Notes: generated from the sequence alone by a model not told the origin. Numbered from the stretch's first letter, positions 7,901 to 14,838 are shown. The stretch is 14,838 bases of DNA from an uncultured Flavobacteriales bacterium (GCA_946478675.1 CAMLEF010000077.1:1-14838), one strand, 5' to 3'. Numbers and translations: made by a program.

Positions 7901-8247
7901 TGACGACAAACCTCTTGCTCGAGGCAGGCAAATCTGCCATCCAGGTCATCCCGATCAACTGGTACGTGACGCTGAGCGCCGTGCTCTTCGGCATGGGCGT
8001 GCTCGGTGTATTGTACCGCCGCAATGCCATCATCATCCTGATGTGCGTGGAGCTTATGCTGAATGCCGTGAACCTGCTGCTCGTCGCCTTCTCCGCTTTT
8101 CACAGCGACCCGAACGGACAGGTCTTCGTCTTCTTCATCATGGCCGTTGCCGCTGCGGAAGTCGCCGTGGGCCTCGCCATCCTGATGATGATCTACCGCA
8201 ACATCAAGTCGACCGATATTGACATTCTCAGCAAACTGAAGAGATAA
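7900..8247 (+). CDS. nuoK: NADH-quinone oxidoreductase subunit K
   Basis: Small membrane subunit (ND4L homologue; related to MrpC) with three helices and two buried glutamates needed for pumping in characterised homologues. The 115-residue product has these as Glu51 in CVELMLNAVNLLL and Glu87 in AVAAAEVAVGLAI. It is slightly longer than the usual 100-105 residues because of an N-terminal extension of about 15 residues (MTTNLLLEAGKSAIQ). The ATG at 7900 overlaps the nuoJ stop and is kept for that reason. After its stop codon the 88-base gap to nuoL contains a prominent inverted GGTT/AACC repeat. Confidence 0.97.
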   Translation: MTTNLLLEAGKSAIQVIPINWYVTLSAVLFGMGVLGVLYRRNAIIILMCVELMLNAVNLLLVAFSAFHSDPNGQVFVFFIMAVAAAEVAVGLAILMMIYRNIKSTDIDILSKLKR

Positions 8248-8250
8248 AAA

Positions 8251-8330
8251 GGTTGGTTAAGTTGGATGAGTTGGTTCGTTCCAGCTATCCAACCTAACCA
8301 ACTTCACCAACCAACCACCGAACCAACGAA
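8251..8330. repeat. GGTT/AACC inverted repeat array, predicted hairpin, nuoK-nuoL gap
   Basis: The left half (8251-8278) is built of GGTT, GTTGG and GGTTCG units; the right half (8289-8330) is built of their complements (CCAAC, AACCAAC). GGTTGGTTAAGTTGG (8251-8265) pairs with CCAACCTAACCAACT (8289-8303) with 13 Watson-Crick pairs, one G-T pair and one mismatch. GTTGGTTCG (8270-8278) is also a perfect complement of CGAACCAAC (8319-8327), so alternative registers exist. No T-run follows, so this is not a classical terminator. The array ends 5 bases before the nuoL ATG. Confidence 0.88.
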
Positions 8331-8335
8331 TACCT

Positions 8336-10252
8336 ATGATACAATTAGCCTGGCTGATTCCCCTGCTTCCGCTGATCGGATTCACGATCATCGGCTTCGG
8401 AGGAAAAAAACTCTCCAAAAGCCTCGTCACCATTGTCGGTTGCGGCAGCATCCTCGCAGCGTTCCTCCTTTCGCTCGGCGTTTTCTTTAGCCTGCACGGT
8501 GAAGCGCACACGGTGAAAGTCATCGACTGGATCGTCACCAAGAACATGCACGTCGACTTCGCTTTCCTGGTCGATCCGCTGTCGTCGCTGTTCCTGCTCA
8601 TCATCACCGGCATCGGCTTCCTGATCCACGTGTATTCGTCGGGCTACATGCACGATGACGAAAAGTACGATCGCTTCTTCGCGTACCTGAACCTTTTCGT
8701 GTTCTTCATGCTGCTGCTCGTGATGGGCAACAACTACGTGCTCATGTTCGTCGGCTGGGAAGGTGTCGGTCTCTGCTCGTACCTGCTCATCGGTTTCTGG
8801 TTCAAGAACACCGAATACAACAACGCGGCGAAAAAAGCATTCATCGTCAACCGCATCGGCGACCTCGGCTTCCTGCTGGGCATGATCCTGATCTACCTTA
8901 CGTTCAACAGCCTCGATTTCGGTAAAGTTTTCGGCAGCGCTACGGCGTCGTTCACCGGCCCGGGCGGCATGGACAAATCGAGCGTGCTCAACCTGATCGG
9001 CATTCTTCTTTTCATCGGCGCCTGCGGTAAAAGCGCGCAGATCCCGCTGTACACCTGGCTCCCCGATGCGATGGCCGGCCCGACGCCCGTTTCCGCCCTC
9101 ATCCACGCGGCTACAATGGTCACCGCCGGTATCTACATGATCGCACGCTCCGGCATTCTCTTCGCGCAGGCGGAAATCGCATCGAACATCGTTGCCATTG
9201 TCGGCGTGATCACCGCAGTTTTCGCAGCAACGATCGGCCTCTTCCAGAACGACATCAAAAAAGTGCTCGCATATTCGACCGTGAGCCAGCTCGGCTACAT
9301 GTTCCTCGGCCTCGGCGTTGGCGCGTACACCGGCGCAGTGTTCCACGTCACGACGCATGCGTTCTTCAAAGCGCTGCTCTTCCTCGGCGCCGGCAGCGTC
9401 ATCCACGCGATGGGCGGCGAACAGGACATCCGTCGCATGGGCGGCCTCAAGCACAAGCTTCCCATTACGCACCTGACCTTCCTGCTGGCGACGCTGGCGA
9501 TCTCCGGCATTCCGCCGTTCTCCGGTTTCTTCTCGAAAGATGAAATTCTCGCGCATGCGTACGAGCACAACAAACTCTACTGGATGCTCGGCGTCATCGG
9601 CTCGATCATGACGGCGTTCTACATGTTCCGACTGTATTACCTCACCTTCACCGGCGGCTTCCGCGGCACGCACGAGCAGGAACATCACCTGCACGAATCA
9701 CCGAAGAGCATGACGGTGCCGCTGATGATCCTCGCAGCGCTCTCCGTAGTCGGCGGTTTCATCGGCATCCCGATCGCGCACGGCGCGCACTGGCTGGAGC
9801 ATTTCCTCGAACCGGTACTCGGCGGCGCAACGTCCCGCATGCACCAGTCGGCAGAAAACTTCCTCAACACGCCGGGCGAGCTGACGCTGATGGGCATCGC
9901 AGTAGCTGCCGCTTTTGCCGCGATCTACTTCGCACATTCACTGTATCGCAAGAACAAAGTTCTGCCGCAGGAAACCGAAGCGGAAATGTCGCCCCTGCAG
10001 CGCACGATCTATCACAAGTATTACGTCGACGAGTTTTACGACAAAGTGATCCGCAAGCCGCTCGACTGGCTGTCGGATGTCTTCTACAAATTCTTTGAAC
10101 TGAAAGTGGTGGATGGCATCGTGAACGGGATCGGCAGCGCCGTCAACTGGTGCGGCTCGATGATCCGTTACGTGCAAACCGGCAGCATCGGCTTCTACGT
10201 CTTTGCGATGTCGATTGCCGTCGTCATCATCCTGCTTGTAAAACTCATTTAA
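8336..10252 (+). CDS. nuoL: NADH-quinone oxidoreductase subunit L
   Basis: Distal antiporter-like pump subunit (ND5 homologue, related to MrpA) with a long lateral helix along the membrane arm. The 638-residue product has the conserved Glu142 in GWEGVGLCSYLLIGFW, Lys232 in ACGKSAQIPLYTWLPDAMAG, His257 in SALIHAATMV, a KVLAYSTVSQLGYM block (309-322), and Lys401 in GFFSKDEIL, corresponding to the proton-path residues of E. coli NuoL. The C-terminal part (about 500-638), with an amphipathic segment and a final membrane helix, fits the lateral helix and its anchor. Length is normal. It is the first of three paralogous pump genes L-M-N. The start is in the context ACCTATGAT, the same as nuoM, just after the inverted repeat array. 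The gene ends in TAATAA. Confidence 0.98.
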   Translation: MIQLAWLIPLLPLIGFTIIGFGGKKLSKSLVTIVGCGSILAAFLLSLGVFFSLHGEAHTVKVIDWIVTKNMHVDFAFLVDPLSSLFLLIITGIGFLIHVYSSGYMHDDEKYDRFFAYLNLFVFFMLLLVMGNNYVLMFVGWEGVGLCSYLLIGFWFKNTEYNNAAKKAFIVNRIGDLGFLLGMILIYLTFNSLDFGKVFGSATASFTGPGGMDKSSVLNLIGILLFIGACGKSAQIPLYTWLPDAMAGPTPVSALIHAATMVTAGIYMIARSGILFAQAEIASNIVAIVGVITAVFAATIGLFQNDIKKVLAYSTVSQLGYMFLGLGVGAYTGAVFHVTTHAFFKALLFLGAGSVIHAMGGEQDIRRMGGLKHKLPITHLTFLLATLAISGIPPFSGFFSKDEILAHAYEHNKLYWMLGVIGSIMTAFYMFRLYYLTFTGGFRGTHEQEHHLHESPKSMTVPLMILAALSVVGGFIGIPIAHGAHWLEHFLEPVLGGATSRMHQSAENFLNTPGELTLMGIAVAAAFAAIYFAHSLYRKNKVLPQETEAEMSPLQRTIYHKYYVDEFYDKVIRKPLDWLSDVFYKFFELKVVDGIVNGIGSAVNWCGSMIRYVQTGSIGFYVFAMSIAVVIILLVKLI

Positions 10253-10273
10253 TAACGCCTTGCTGAACTACCT

Positions 10274-11797
10274 ATGATCACTGCTTCCCTTATCGGCCTG
10301 CCGCTTGTGTTTGCGCTGCTGCTGCTCTTCACCAAAGGAGACGGCGTGAAACGCATCGCACTGGTCGCTTCCGTGATCGAGCTCGCCGTCGCGCTCGTGG
10401 CCTTCTTCTACGTGTACCGCTTCCCCGCGTCGCACGCTGATCAGCTCACCATGAACGCAACGTGGATCAGCTCCATCGGCGTCAACTTTCATATTGCGCT
10501 CGACGGCATCAGCATGGTGCTCGTGCTGCTCACCTGCTTCCTCATGCCGCTGATCATCCTCAGCAGCTTCAATCACAAGTACGAGAACCCGTCGATGTTC
10601 TACTCGCTGATGCTGTTCATGCAGATGGCGCTCGTCGGTGTGTTCGTCGCGCGTGACGGATTCCTCTTCTACGTGTTCTGGGAACTTGCGCTGATCCCGA
10701 TCTATTTCATCTGCCTCATCTGGGGCGGCGAGAACCGCGGCCGCATCACGTTCAAATTTTTCGTGTACACGCTCTTCGGCTCGCTGTTCATGCTGGCGTC
10801 GCTGATCTATCTCTACCTGAACACGGGCAACGGCACGGGCGTACATTCGTTCGACATCGACGCGCTGTATTTCGCAGGACAGCATCTCAGCGCCACCGCG
10901 CAGTCGTGGGTGTTCTGGGGACTGTTCCTCGCCTTCGCGATCAAGATGCCGATCTTCCCCTTCCACACCTGGCAGCCCGACACGTACGTCACCGCTCCCA
11001 CGCAGGGCACGATGCTGCTTTCCGGCATCATGCTGAAGATGGGAACGTACGGCCTCATCCGCTGGCTGCTGCCGATGGTTCCCGTCGGTTTCAGCCAATG
11101 GGCGCCGCTGGCGATCGGTCTTTCCGTCGCGAGTGTCGTTTATGCTTCAGCAATGGCCATCGCGCAGAAAGATTTTAAACGACTCATCGCTTACTCGTCG
11201 ATCGCGCACGTCGGTCTTATCTCTGCCGGCATCTTCGCGTTCCATCCGCCCGCAGGCGACGGCATCCTGCACACCGAAGGCATTTCCGGCGCCATCGCGC
11301 AAATGTTCAGCCACGGCATTACGGTGGTCGGCCTCTTCTTCGTTGCCGATATCATCCTCGGCCGCACCGGTACACGCGAGATGGGCAAGCTCGGCGGCAT
11401 CCGCAACGTCTCTCCGCAATTCACCACGCTGTTCATGATCATCATGCTCGGTTCGGTGGCGCTTCCGCTGACGAGCGGCTTTGTCGGTGAATTCCTGCTC
11501 ATCAACAGCCTTTACCAGTACGGCATCTGGACCGCTGCGATCGGCGGCCTCACGATCATTCTCGGTGCGGTGTACATGCTGCGCAGCTTCCAGGCGATCA
11601 TGCTCGGCGAAACGAAAGGCACGACGTCGAATTTTGCCGCGCTCAACACGAGCGAGATGGCGGTGCTCGTTGTGATTTCCGCGGCGGTGATCTTCTTCGG
11701 CGTTTACCCGAAACCGATCCTCGGCATTATCCAGAACGATGTGCAGCAGCTGTTGGAGAACATCAAATTCACAACGCTGACCCAAACCACGTTTTAA
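10274..11797 (+). CDS. nuoM: NADH-quinone oxidoreductase subunit M
   Basis: Middle antiporter-like pump subunit (ND4 homologue). The 507-residue product has about 14 membrane helices. Key residues of the family are present: Glu137 in FWELALIPIYFICLIWG, Lys224 in FAIKMPIFPFHTWQPDTYV, Lys255 in GIMLKMGTYGLIRW, a KRLIAYSSIAHVG block (302-314), and Glu406 in SGFVGEFLLI at the position of the terminal acidic residue. Length matches E. coli NuoM (509). It follows nuoL by 21 bases, with no Shine-Dalgarno sequence and an ACCTATGAT start context. It is followed by an AACGCG repeat and nuoN. Confidence 0.98.
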   Translation: MITASLIGLPLVFALLLLFTKGDGVKRIALVASVIELAVALVAFFYVYRFPASHADQLTMNATWISSIGVNFHIALDGISMVLVLLTCFLMPLIILSSFNHKYENPSMFYSLMLFMQMALVGVFVARDGFLFYVFWELALIPIYFICLIWGGENRGRITFKFFVYTLFGSLFMLASLIYLYLNTGNGTGVHSFDIDALYFAGQHLSATAQSWVFWGLFLAFAIKMPIFPFHTWQPDTYVTAPTQGTMLLSGIMLKMGTYGLIRWLLPMVPVGFSQWAPLAIGLSVASVVYASAMAIAQKDFKRLIAYSSIAHVGLISAGIFAFHPPAGDGILHTEGISGAIAQMFSHGITVVGLFFVADIILGRTGTREMGKLGGIRNVSPQFTTLFMIIMLGSVALPLTSGFVGEFLLINSLYQYGIWTAAIGGLTIILGAVYMLRSFQAIMLGETKGTTSNFAALNTSEMAVLVVISAAVIFFGVYPKPILGIIQNDVQQLLENIKFTTLTQTTF

Positions 11798-11801
11798 CCT
11801 G

Positions 11802-11828
11802 AACCAACGCGACACAAACGCGAACCCG
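11802..11828. repeat. AACGCG degenerate repeat in the nuoM-nuoN gap
   Basis: The 33-base gap consists mainly of AACCAACGCG (11802-11811), ACACAAACGCG (11812-11822) and AACCCG (11823-11828), units that share an AAC..CG core. The array ends 2 bases before the nuoN ATG. It is weaker than the other spacer repeats, and chance similarity in an A/C-rich leader is possible. Confidence 0.55.
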
Positions 11829-11830
11829 AT

Positions 11831-13315
11831 ATGAAAGTCATTCTCGTTTTAACAGGACTCGGCATTGTCACGCTTCTGGCGGAAATGTTCAAACTCCGGA
11901 AACTGCTTTTCCCGATCGTGATCCTCGGCATGCTCGCGGCTATCGGAACGGCCGCTTCTTACTGGTGGTACGACGACGGAGCGCTCACGCCTTACCTCAC
12001 CGGCGCGATCGACGGGAACCATCATATTCCTACGGCCGGCTTCGGTATCTCCAGCATGATCGTTTTCGGACCGTCCTCGATCCTCTTTTCGATCGTGATG
12101 CTGGTGACGGCGCTGCTGTGGTTCATCATGGCAGGTGGTTTTTTCAAAGAAGAATCCAGCCAGAGCGACCATTACGCGCTCGTGATCTTCTCGCTCACCG
12201 GCGCGATCCTGCTGACGTGCTATGCGAACATGGTGATGCTGTTCCTCGGCATCGAAATTCTTTCCATCCCGCTGTACGTTCTTGCGGGAAGCAAAAAAGA
12301 CAGCCTTGCTTCGAATGAAGCCGCGTTCAAATATTTCCTGCTGGGCGCATTTGCTTCGGCGTTCCTGCTCTTCGGCATTGCGCTCATTTACGGCTGCACC
12401 GGCTCATTCGATCTCCGCACGATCGGCAACGTGATCCACAACGGCGTCCAGGCAACGGGACTGCTCTACGGCGGTATCGTGCTCATCCTCGTCGGTCTGC
12501 TCTTTAAAGTTTCTGCTGCGCCGTTCCACTTCTGGGCGCCGGACGTTTACCAGGGCTCGCCCACGCCGGTCACTGCGTTCATGTCGACCATTGTGAAAAC
12601 GGCGGCTATCGTTGCGATCATGCGCCTGTTCGTCGGACCGACCGTATTCGGCACGCTCGACGGCTTTTGGAACCCGCTGGTGGCCGTGCTCGTCGGCCTC
12701 ACGATCATCGTCGGCAACCTTTCCGCGGTCGTACAGACAAGCGTCAAGCGCATGCTCGCTTACTCCAGCATTTCACACGCCGGCTTCCTGCTCATGGCGA
12801 TCGTTGCGTTCAGCAGCGCCATGGCGATGAAGGCGAACATTACACCGAAAGTATTGCTCTATTACACCGCAGCGTATTCGATCGCATCACTCACAGCCTT
12901 CACCGTGCTGCTGAGCGTGATGAAACAAACCGGCGGCGATGCAGTCGACAGCTTCAACGGTCTTGCGAAAAAGAACCCGCTGCTCGCCGTGACGATGACG
13001 GTAGCGCTCCTGTCGCTTGCAGGCATTCCGCCGACAGCCGGTTTCTTCGCGAAATACTACGTGCTGACCGCAGCGTTCACCACCGGCCATTATTCGGTAG
13101 CGATCATCGGTATTCTCGGCTCGCTGATCGGCGTTTACTACTACTTCCGAATCGTCATCGCGATGTTCTTCAAATCGCCCGACACGCAGGAAGTCACCGC
13201 AGAATCTTCGCACCAGGGACTGCTGTTCATCACGGCTGTGCTCACGCTGGTGCTCGGCCTGCTGCCCGACCTGCTGCTGAACCTCGGCAGCCTGCCCACT
13301 ACAGCGGCGAATTGA
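11831..13315 (+). CDS. nuoN: NADH-quinone oxidoreductase subunit N
   Basis: Proximal antiporter-like pump subunit (ND2 homologue) and last gene of the operon. The 494-residue product has about 14 membrane helices. It carries Glu142 in LGIEILSIPLYVLAG, Lys226 in GLLFKVSAAPFHFWAPDVYQ, Lys256 in STIVKTAAIVAIMR, a KRMLAYSSISHAGFLLM block (306-322), and Lys408 in GFFAKYYVL, all matching the family's proton-path residues. Length is close to E. coli NuoN (485). The ATG at 11831 directly follows the AACGCG repeat. The stop TGA is followed within 20 bases by a strong hairpin terminator, so the nuo transcript is expected to end here. Confidence 0.98.
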   Translation: MKVILVLTGLGIVTLLAEMFKLRKLLFPIVILGMLAAIGTAASYWWYDDGALTPYLTGAIDGNHHIPTAGFGISSMIVFGPSSILFSIVMLVTALLWFIMAGGFFKEESSQSDHYALVIFSLTGAILLTCYANMVMLFLGIEILSIPLYVLAGSKKDSLASNEAAFKYFLLGAFASAFLLFGIALIYGCTGSFDLRTIGNVIHNGVQATGLLYGGIVLILVGLLFKVSAAPFHFWAPDVYQGSPTPVTAFMSTIVKTAAIVAIMRLFVGPTVFGTLDGFWNPLVAVLVGLTIIVGNLSAVVQTSVKRMLAYSSISHAGFLLMAIVAFSSAMAMKANITPKVLLYYTAAYSIASLTAFTVLLSVMKQTGGDAVDSFNGLAKKNPLLAVTMTVALLSLAGIPPTAGFFAKYYVLTAAFTTGHYSVAIIGILGSLIGVYYYFRIVIAMFFKSPDTQEVTAESSHQGLLFITAVLTLVLGLLPDLLLNLGSLPTTAAN

Positions 13316-13334
13316 TTTTTTAAACGACAAAAAG

Positions 13335-13378
13335 CAAATCCCAGATTCCGGAACATTGGAATTTGGGATTTGTTTTTT
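13335..13378 (+). terminator. Rho-independent terminator of the nuo operon
   Basis: CAAATCCCAGATTCC (13335-13349) pairs with GGAATTTGGGATTTG (13358-13372) over 15 positions, 14 Watson-Crick plus one G-T, around an 8-base loop. A run of six T (13373-13378) follows directly. An A-rich stretch precedes the stem (13329-13333), so it might also work on the other strand. The stem arms are built of similar 7-8 base units (AAATCCC, AGATTCC), in the style of the spacer repeats of this operon. Confidence 0.93.
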
Positions 13379-13513
13379 CCTGTCGTTCAAAACAAGTCGG
13401 GAAAACGGCATCAACATTCATAACGGTTCCGACTTCGCCCGAATAAACCGGGAAGGTTTTATCTCTTAACAGAATCGGATTTGTTTTTCCATCTTTGATC
13501 TTTACGCCTCCTC
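13379..13513 (+). other. Spacer/leader upstream of the symporter gene
   Basis: No gene is visible here. AAGTCGGGAA (13394-13403) and TTCCGACTT (13427-13435) form a 9-pair inverted repeat with one bulged G and a loop of about 23 bases. A shorter CCCG/CGGG pair lies at 13438-13452. These could be an operator or 5' leader structure for the downstream gene, whose own promoter must lie in this stretch if the terminator is efficient. I see no convincing promoter match. Confidence 0.3.
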
Positions 13514-14806
13514 ATGCTGAAAAAAAGCAGTCTTTCTCTCTGGATCTTCATCTGCCTCATCCTGGGCGTGCTCGCCGGTTATCTCACGTGGCGACACATC
13601 TACGGCGGCGTCGACATGGAGCACGCGAGCCCGATCATGAAAACGGCGATGGCCGCGGGCGCGAAAAAAGCGGCTTCGTGGTTCCAGCTTTTCAGTGATA
13701 TTTTCCTGCGGCTGATCAAAGTGATCGTGGCGCCGCTGGTGTTCTCGCTGCTGATGGTCGGCCTGGCGAAAGTCGGCTCCTTCGGCTCGATGGGGCGCAT
13801 CGGATTGAAGACGATTTTGTATTTCACCTTCGCCACGCTGCTTTCGCTTTCCCTTGGGCTCATCCTCGTCAACATCTTCAAGCCGGGCGCTGATCTCGTC
13901 ATCTCGCACACGGCAATGGCACCGGTGAAACCGAAACCGTTTGTCGCGAGCGAATTCATCAAGCACATTTTTCCCGAGAACATCATCGACGCGATGGCGC
14001 ACAACGACATCCTGCCGATCATCGTGTTCGTGATGCTGTTTGCTGCGGCAACAGCGGCGCTCGGTGAAAAAGGAAAGATCGTTATTCAGTTCTTCGATTC
14101 GGTGGCGCACATCATGCTGAAAGTAACGGGCTACATCATGCTGCTTGCGCCGCTGGCGGTTTTCGGCGCGGTGGCGAACGTCGTAACGGTAAACGGCCTG
14201 GCGGTGCTGGGCGGCTACGTGAATTTCATTGCGTGCTTCTTCGGCGGATTGCTCCTATTCATCTTTGTGGTGCTGCTGCTGATCTGCTCGGTGATGCGCA
14301 TCAATTATTTCCACCTGCTGAAGCTCATCGCGCAACCGATGTCGATCGCCTTCGGAACGGCCAGCTCGGAAGCCGCGATGCCGAAAACAATCAACGCGCT
14401 CGAACGTTTCGGCTGCCCCGACCGCATCATCGGTTTCGTATTGCCGCTCGGTTATTCGTTCAACCTCGACGGCTCGATCATGTACATGACGTTCGCCACG
14501 GTTTCCATCGCGCAGGCCTGCCACATCGATCTCACGATCGGCCAGCAGCTGACGATGATGCTGATGCTGCTCGTCTCCAGCAAAGGCGTGGCCGGCGTTC
14601 CGCGCGCATCGCTGGTAGTAATTGCCGCCATGCTCGATTCGTTCCACATTCCCGCAGAAGGATTAGCCGCCATCATGGCCGTCGACTGGCTGCTCGACAT
14701 GGGAAGATCGGCGACGAACGTAGTAGGCAACGCCGTGGCAACCGCAGTCGTCAGCAAATGGGAAGGAGAACTGCGCCCCGCAGAGCATCCGCACATTGAA
14801 CATTGA
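13514..14806 (+). CDS. Dicarboxylate/amino acid:cation symporter (DAACS/SDF family)
   Basis: Secondary transporter of the GltP/GltPh/DctA family, 430 residues, with the expected layout of eight membrane helices and two re-entrant hairpins. Family motifs are FLRLIKVIVAPLVFSLLMVG (64-83), the hairpin-1 serine motif TASSEAAMP (282-290), GYSFNLDGS (313-321), the hairpin-2 SSKGVAGVP (355-363), and helix 8 DWLLDMGRSATNVVGNAVAT (391-410). By alignment with GltPh, Asp395, Arg398 and Asn402 match substrate-binding Asp394, Arg397 and Asn401, which favours an acidic amino acid (glutamate/aspartate) over a plain dicarboxylate. Asn406 replaces the Na+-site Asp405, and NLDGS replaces NMDGT, as I recall in proton-coupled GltP, so H+ coupling is possible. 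It lies after the nuo terminator and is probably a separate unit. Its last four codons are part of a 7-mer repeat. Confidence 0.93.
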   Translation: MLKKSSLSLWIFICLILGVLAGYLTWRHIYGGVDMEHASPIMKTAMAAGAKKAASWFQLFSDIFLRLIKVIVAPLVFSLLMVGLAKVGSFGSMGRIGLKTILYFTFATLLSLSLGLILVNIFKPGADLVISHTAMAPVKPKPFVASEFIKHIFPENIIDAMAHNDILPIIVFVMLFAAATAALGEKGKIVIQFFDSVAHIMLKVTGYIMLLAPLAVFGAVANVVTVNGLAVLGGYVNFIACFFGGLLLFIFVVLLLICSVMRINYFHLLKLIAQPMSIAFGTASSEAAMPKTINALERFGCPDRIIGFVLPLGYSFNLDGSIMYMTFATVSIAQACHIDLTIGQQLTMMLMLLVSSKGVAGVPRASLVVIAAMLDSFHIPAEGLAAIMAVDWLLDMGRSATNVVGNAVATAVVSKWEGELRPAEHPHIEH

Positions 14807-14814
14807 ACATTCAT
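14794..14814. repeat. Three 7-mers spanning the stop codon of the symporter gene
   Basis: CATTGAA (14794-14800), CATTGAA (14801-14807) and CATTCAT (14808-14814) are tandem. The first two are identical and the third differs at two positions. The array encodes the protein's last residues (I-E-H) and supplies the TGA stop at 14804-14806. No terminator hairpin is visible in the 24 bases left before the window ends. Confidence 0.8.
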
Positions 14815-14838
14815 CAATTCTTTTCCTGAGCACCCTCA

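Noticed and set aside
8251..8303. Rho-independent terminator between nuoK and nuoL
   Set aside because: The stem is not followed by a T-run, and nuoL-M-N are needed in the same complex, so full termination here is unlikely.
8251..8330. CRISPR array or insertion-sequence end
   Set aside because: Units are only 4-9 bases with no unique spacers, no cas or transposase gene is nearby, and no target-site duplication is visible.
13490..13497. CATCTTTG, resembling the Bacteroidota -7 promoter element TAnnTTTG
   Set aside because: The first base differs, no TTG-type -33 element lies at the right distance, and it would leave a leader of only about 16 bases. Too weak to call.

Overview
The window is almost entirely one respiratory operon on the + strand: the 14-gene nuo locus for proton-pumping NADH:quinone oxidoreductase (complex I), in the standard order nuoA-B-C-D-E-F-G-H-I-J-K-L-M-N. 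The left edge cuts nuoA, so only its last 82 codons are present. A strong hairpin terminator follows nuoN. After a spacer of about 200 bases there is one further + strand gene, a dicarboxylate/amino acid:cation symporter of the DAACS family, which ends 32 bases before the right edge.

The organism is most likely a fairly GC-rich member of the Bacteroidota, perhaps in the Chitinophagales/Sphingobacteriales area. The reasons are a NuoG of only 335 residues lacking the large molybdopterin-oxidoreductase domain, separate nuoC and nuoD, no recognisable Shine-Dalgarno sequence in front of any gene, and spacers filled with short degenerate tandem units of a kind I associate with this phylum. This placement is inference; there is no rRNA or other marker here.

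Layout: 1-249 nuoA (partial); 322-3240 nuoB, C, D and E (Q-module plus the first N-module subunit); 3259-5670 nuoF and nuoG (rest of the NADH-oxidising N-module); 5680-6747 nuoH; 6767-7378 nuoI; 7397-8247 nuoJ and nuoK; 8336-13315 nuoL, M and N (antiporter-like pump subunits); 13335-13378 terminator; 13514-14806 transporter. The gene set predicts electron flow from NADH through FMN (NuoF) and the clusters of NuoE/F/G, NuoI and NuoB to quinone at the NuoB/D/H interface, driving ion translocation through NuoH and NuoA/J/K/L/M/N. The ligands and key charged residues I looked for are present, except that the last Cys cluster site of NuoG is rearranged.

The most unusual signal is not a gene. Most of the longer non-coding gaps hold a short-unit, imperfect tandem or inverted repeat, and each gap has a different unit: a 14-mer pair before nuoB, three 9-mers before nuoE, a CTCT..GCG series before nuoG, a large GGTT/AACC inverted array before nuoL, an AACGCG series before nuoN, an AAATCCC/AATTCC terminator stem after nuoN, and a 7-mer triplet that runs through the stop codon of the transporter gene. 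Nothing else in the window looks mobile, phage-like or defensive; apart from these repeats and the NuoG variant it is an ordinary core-metabolism region.
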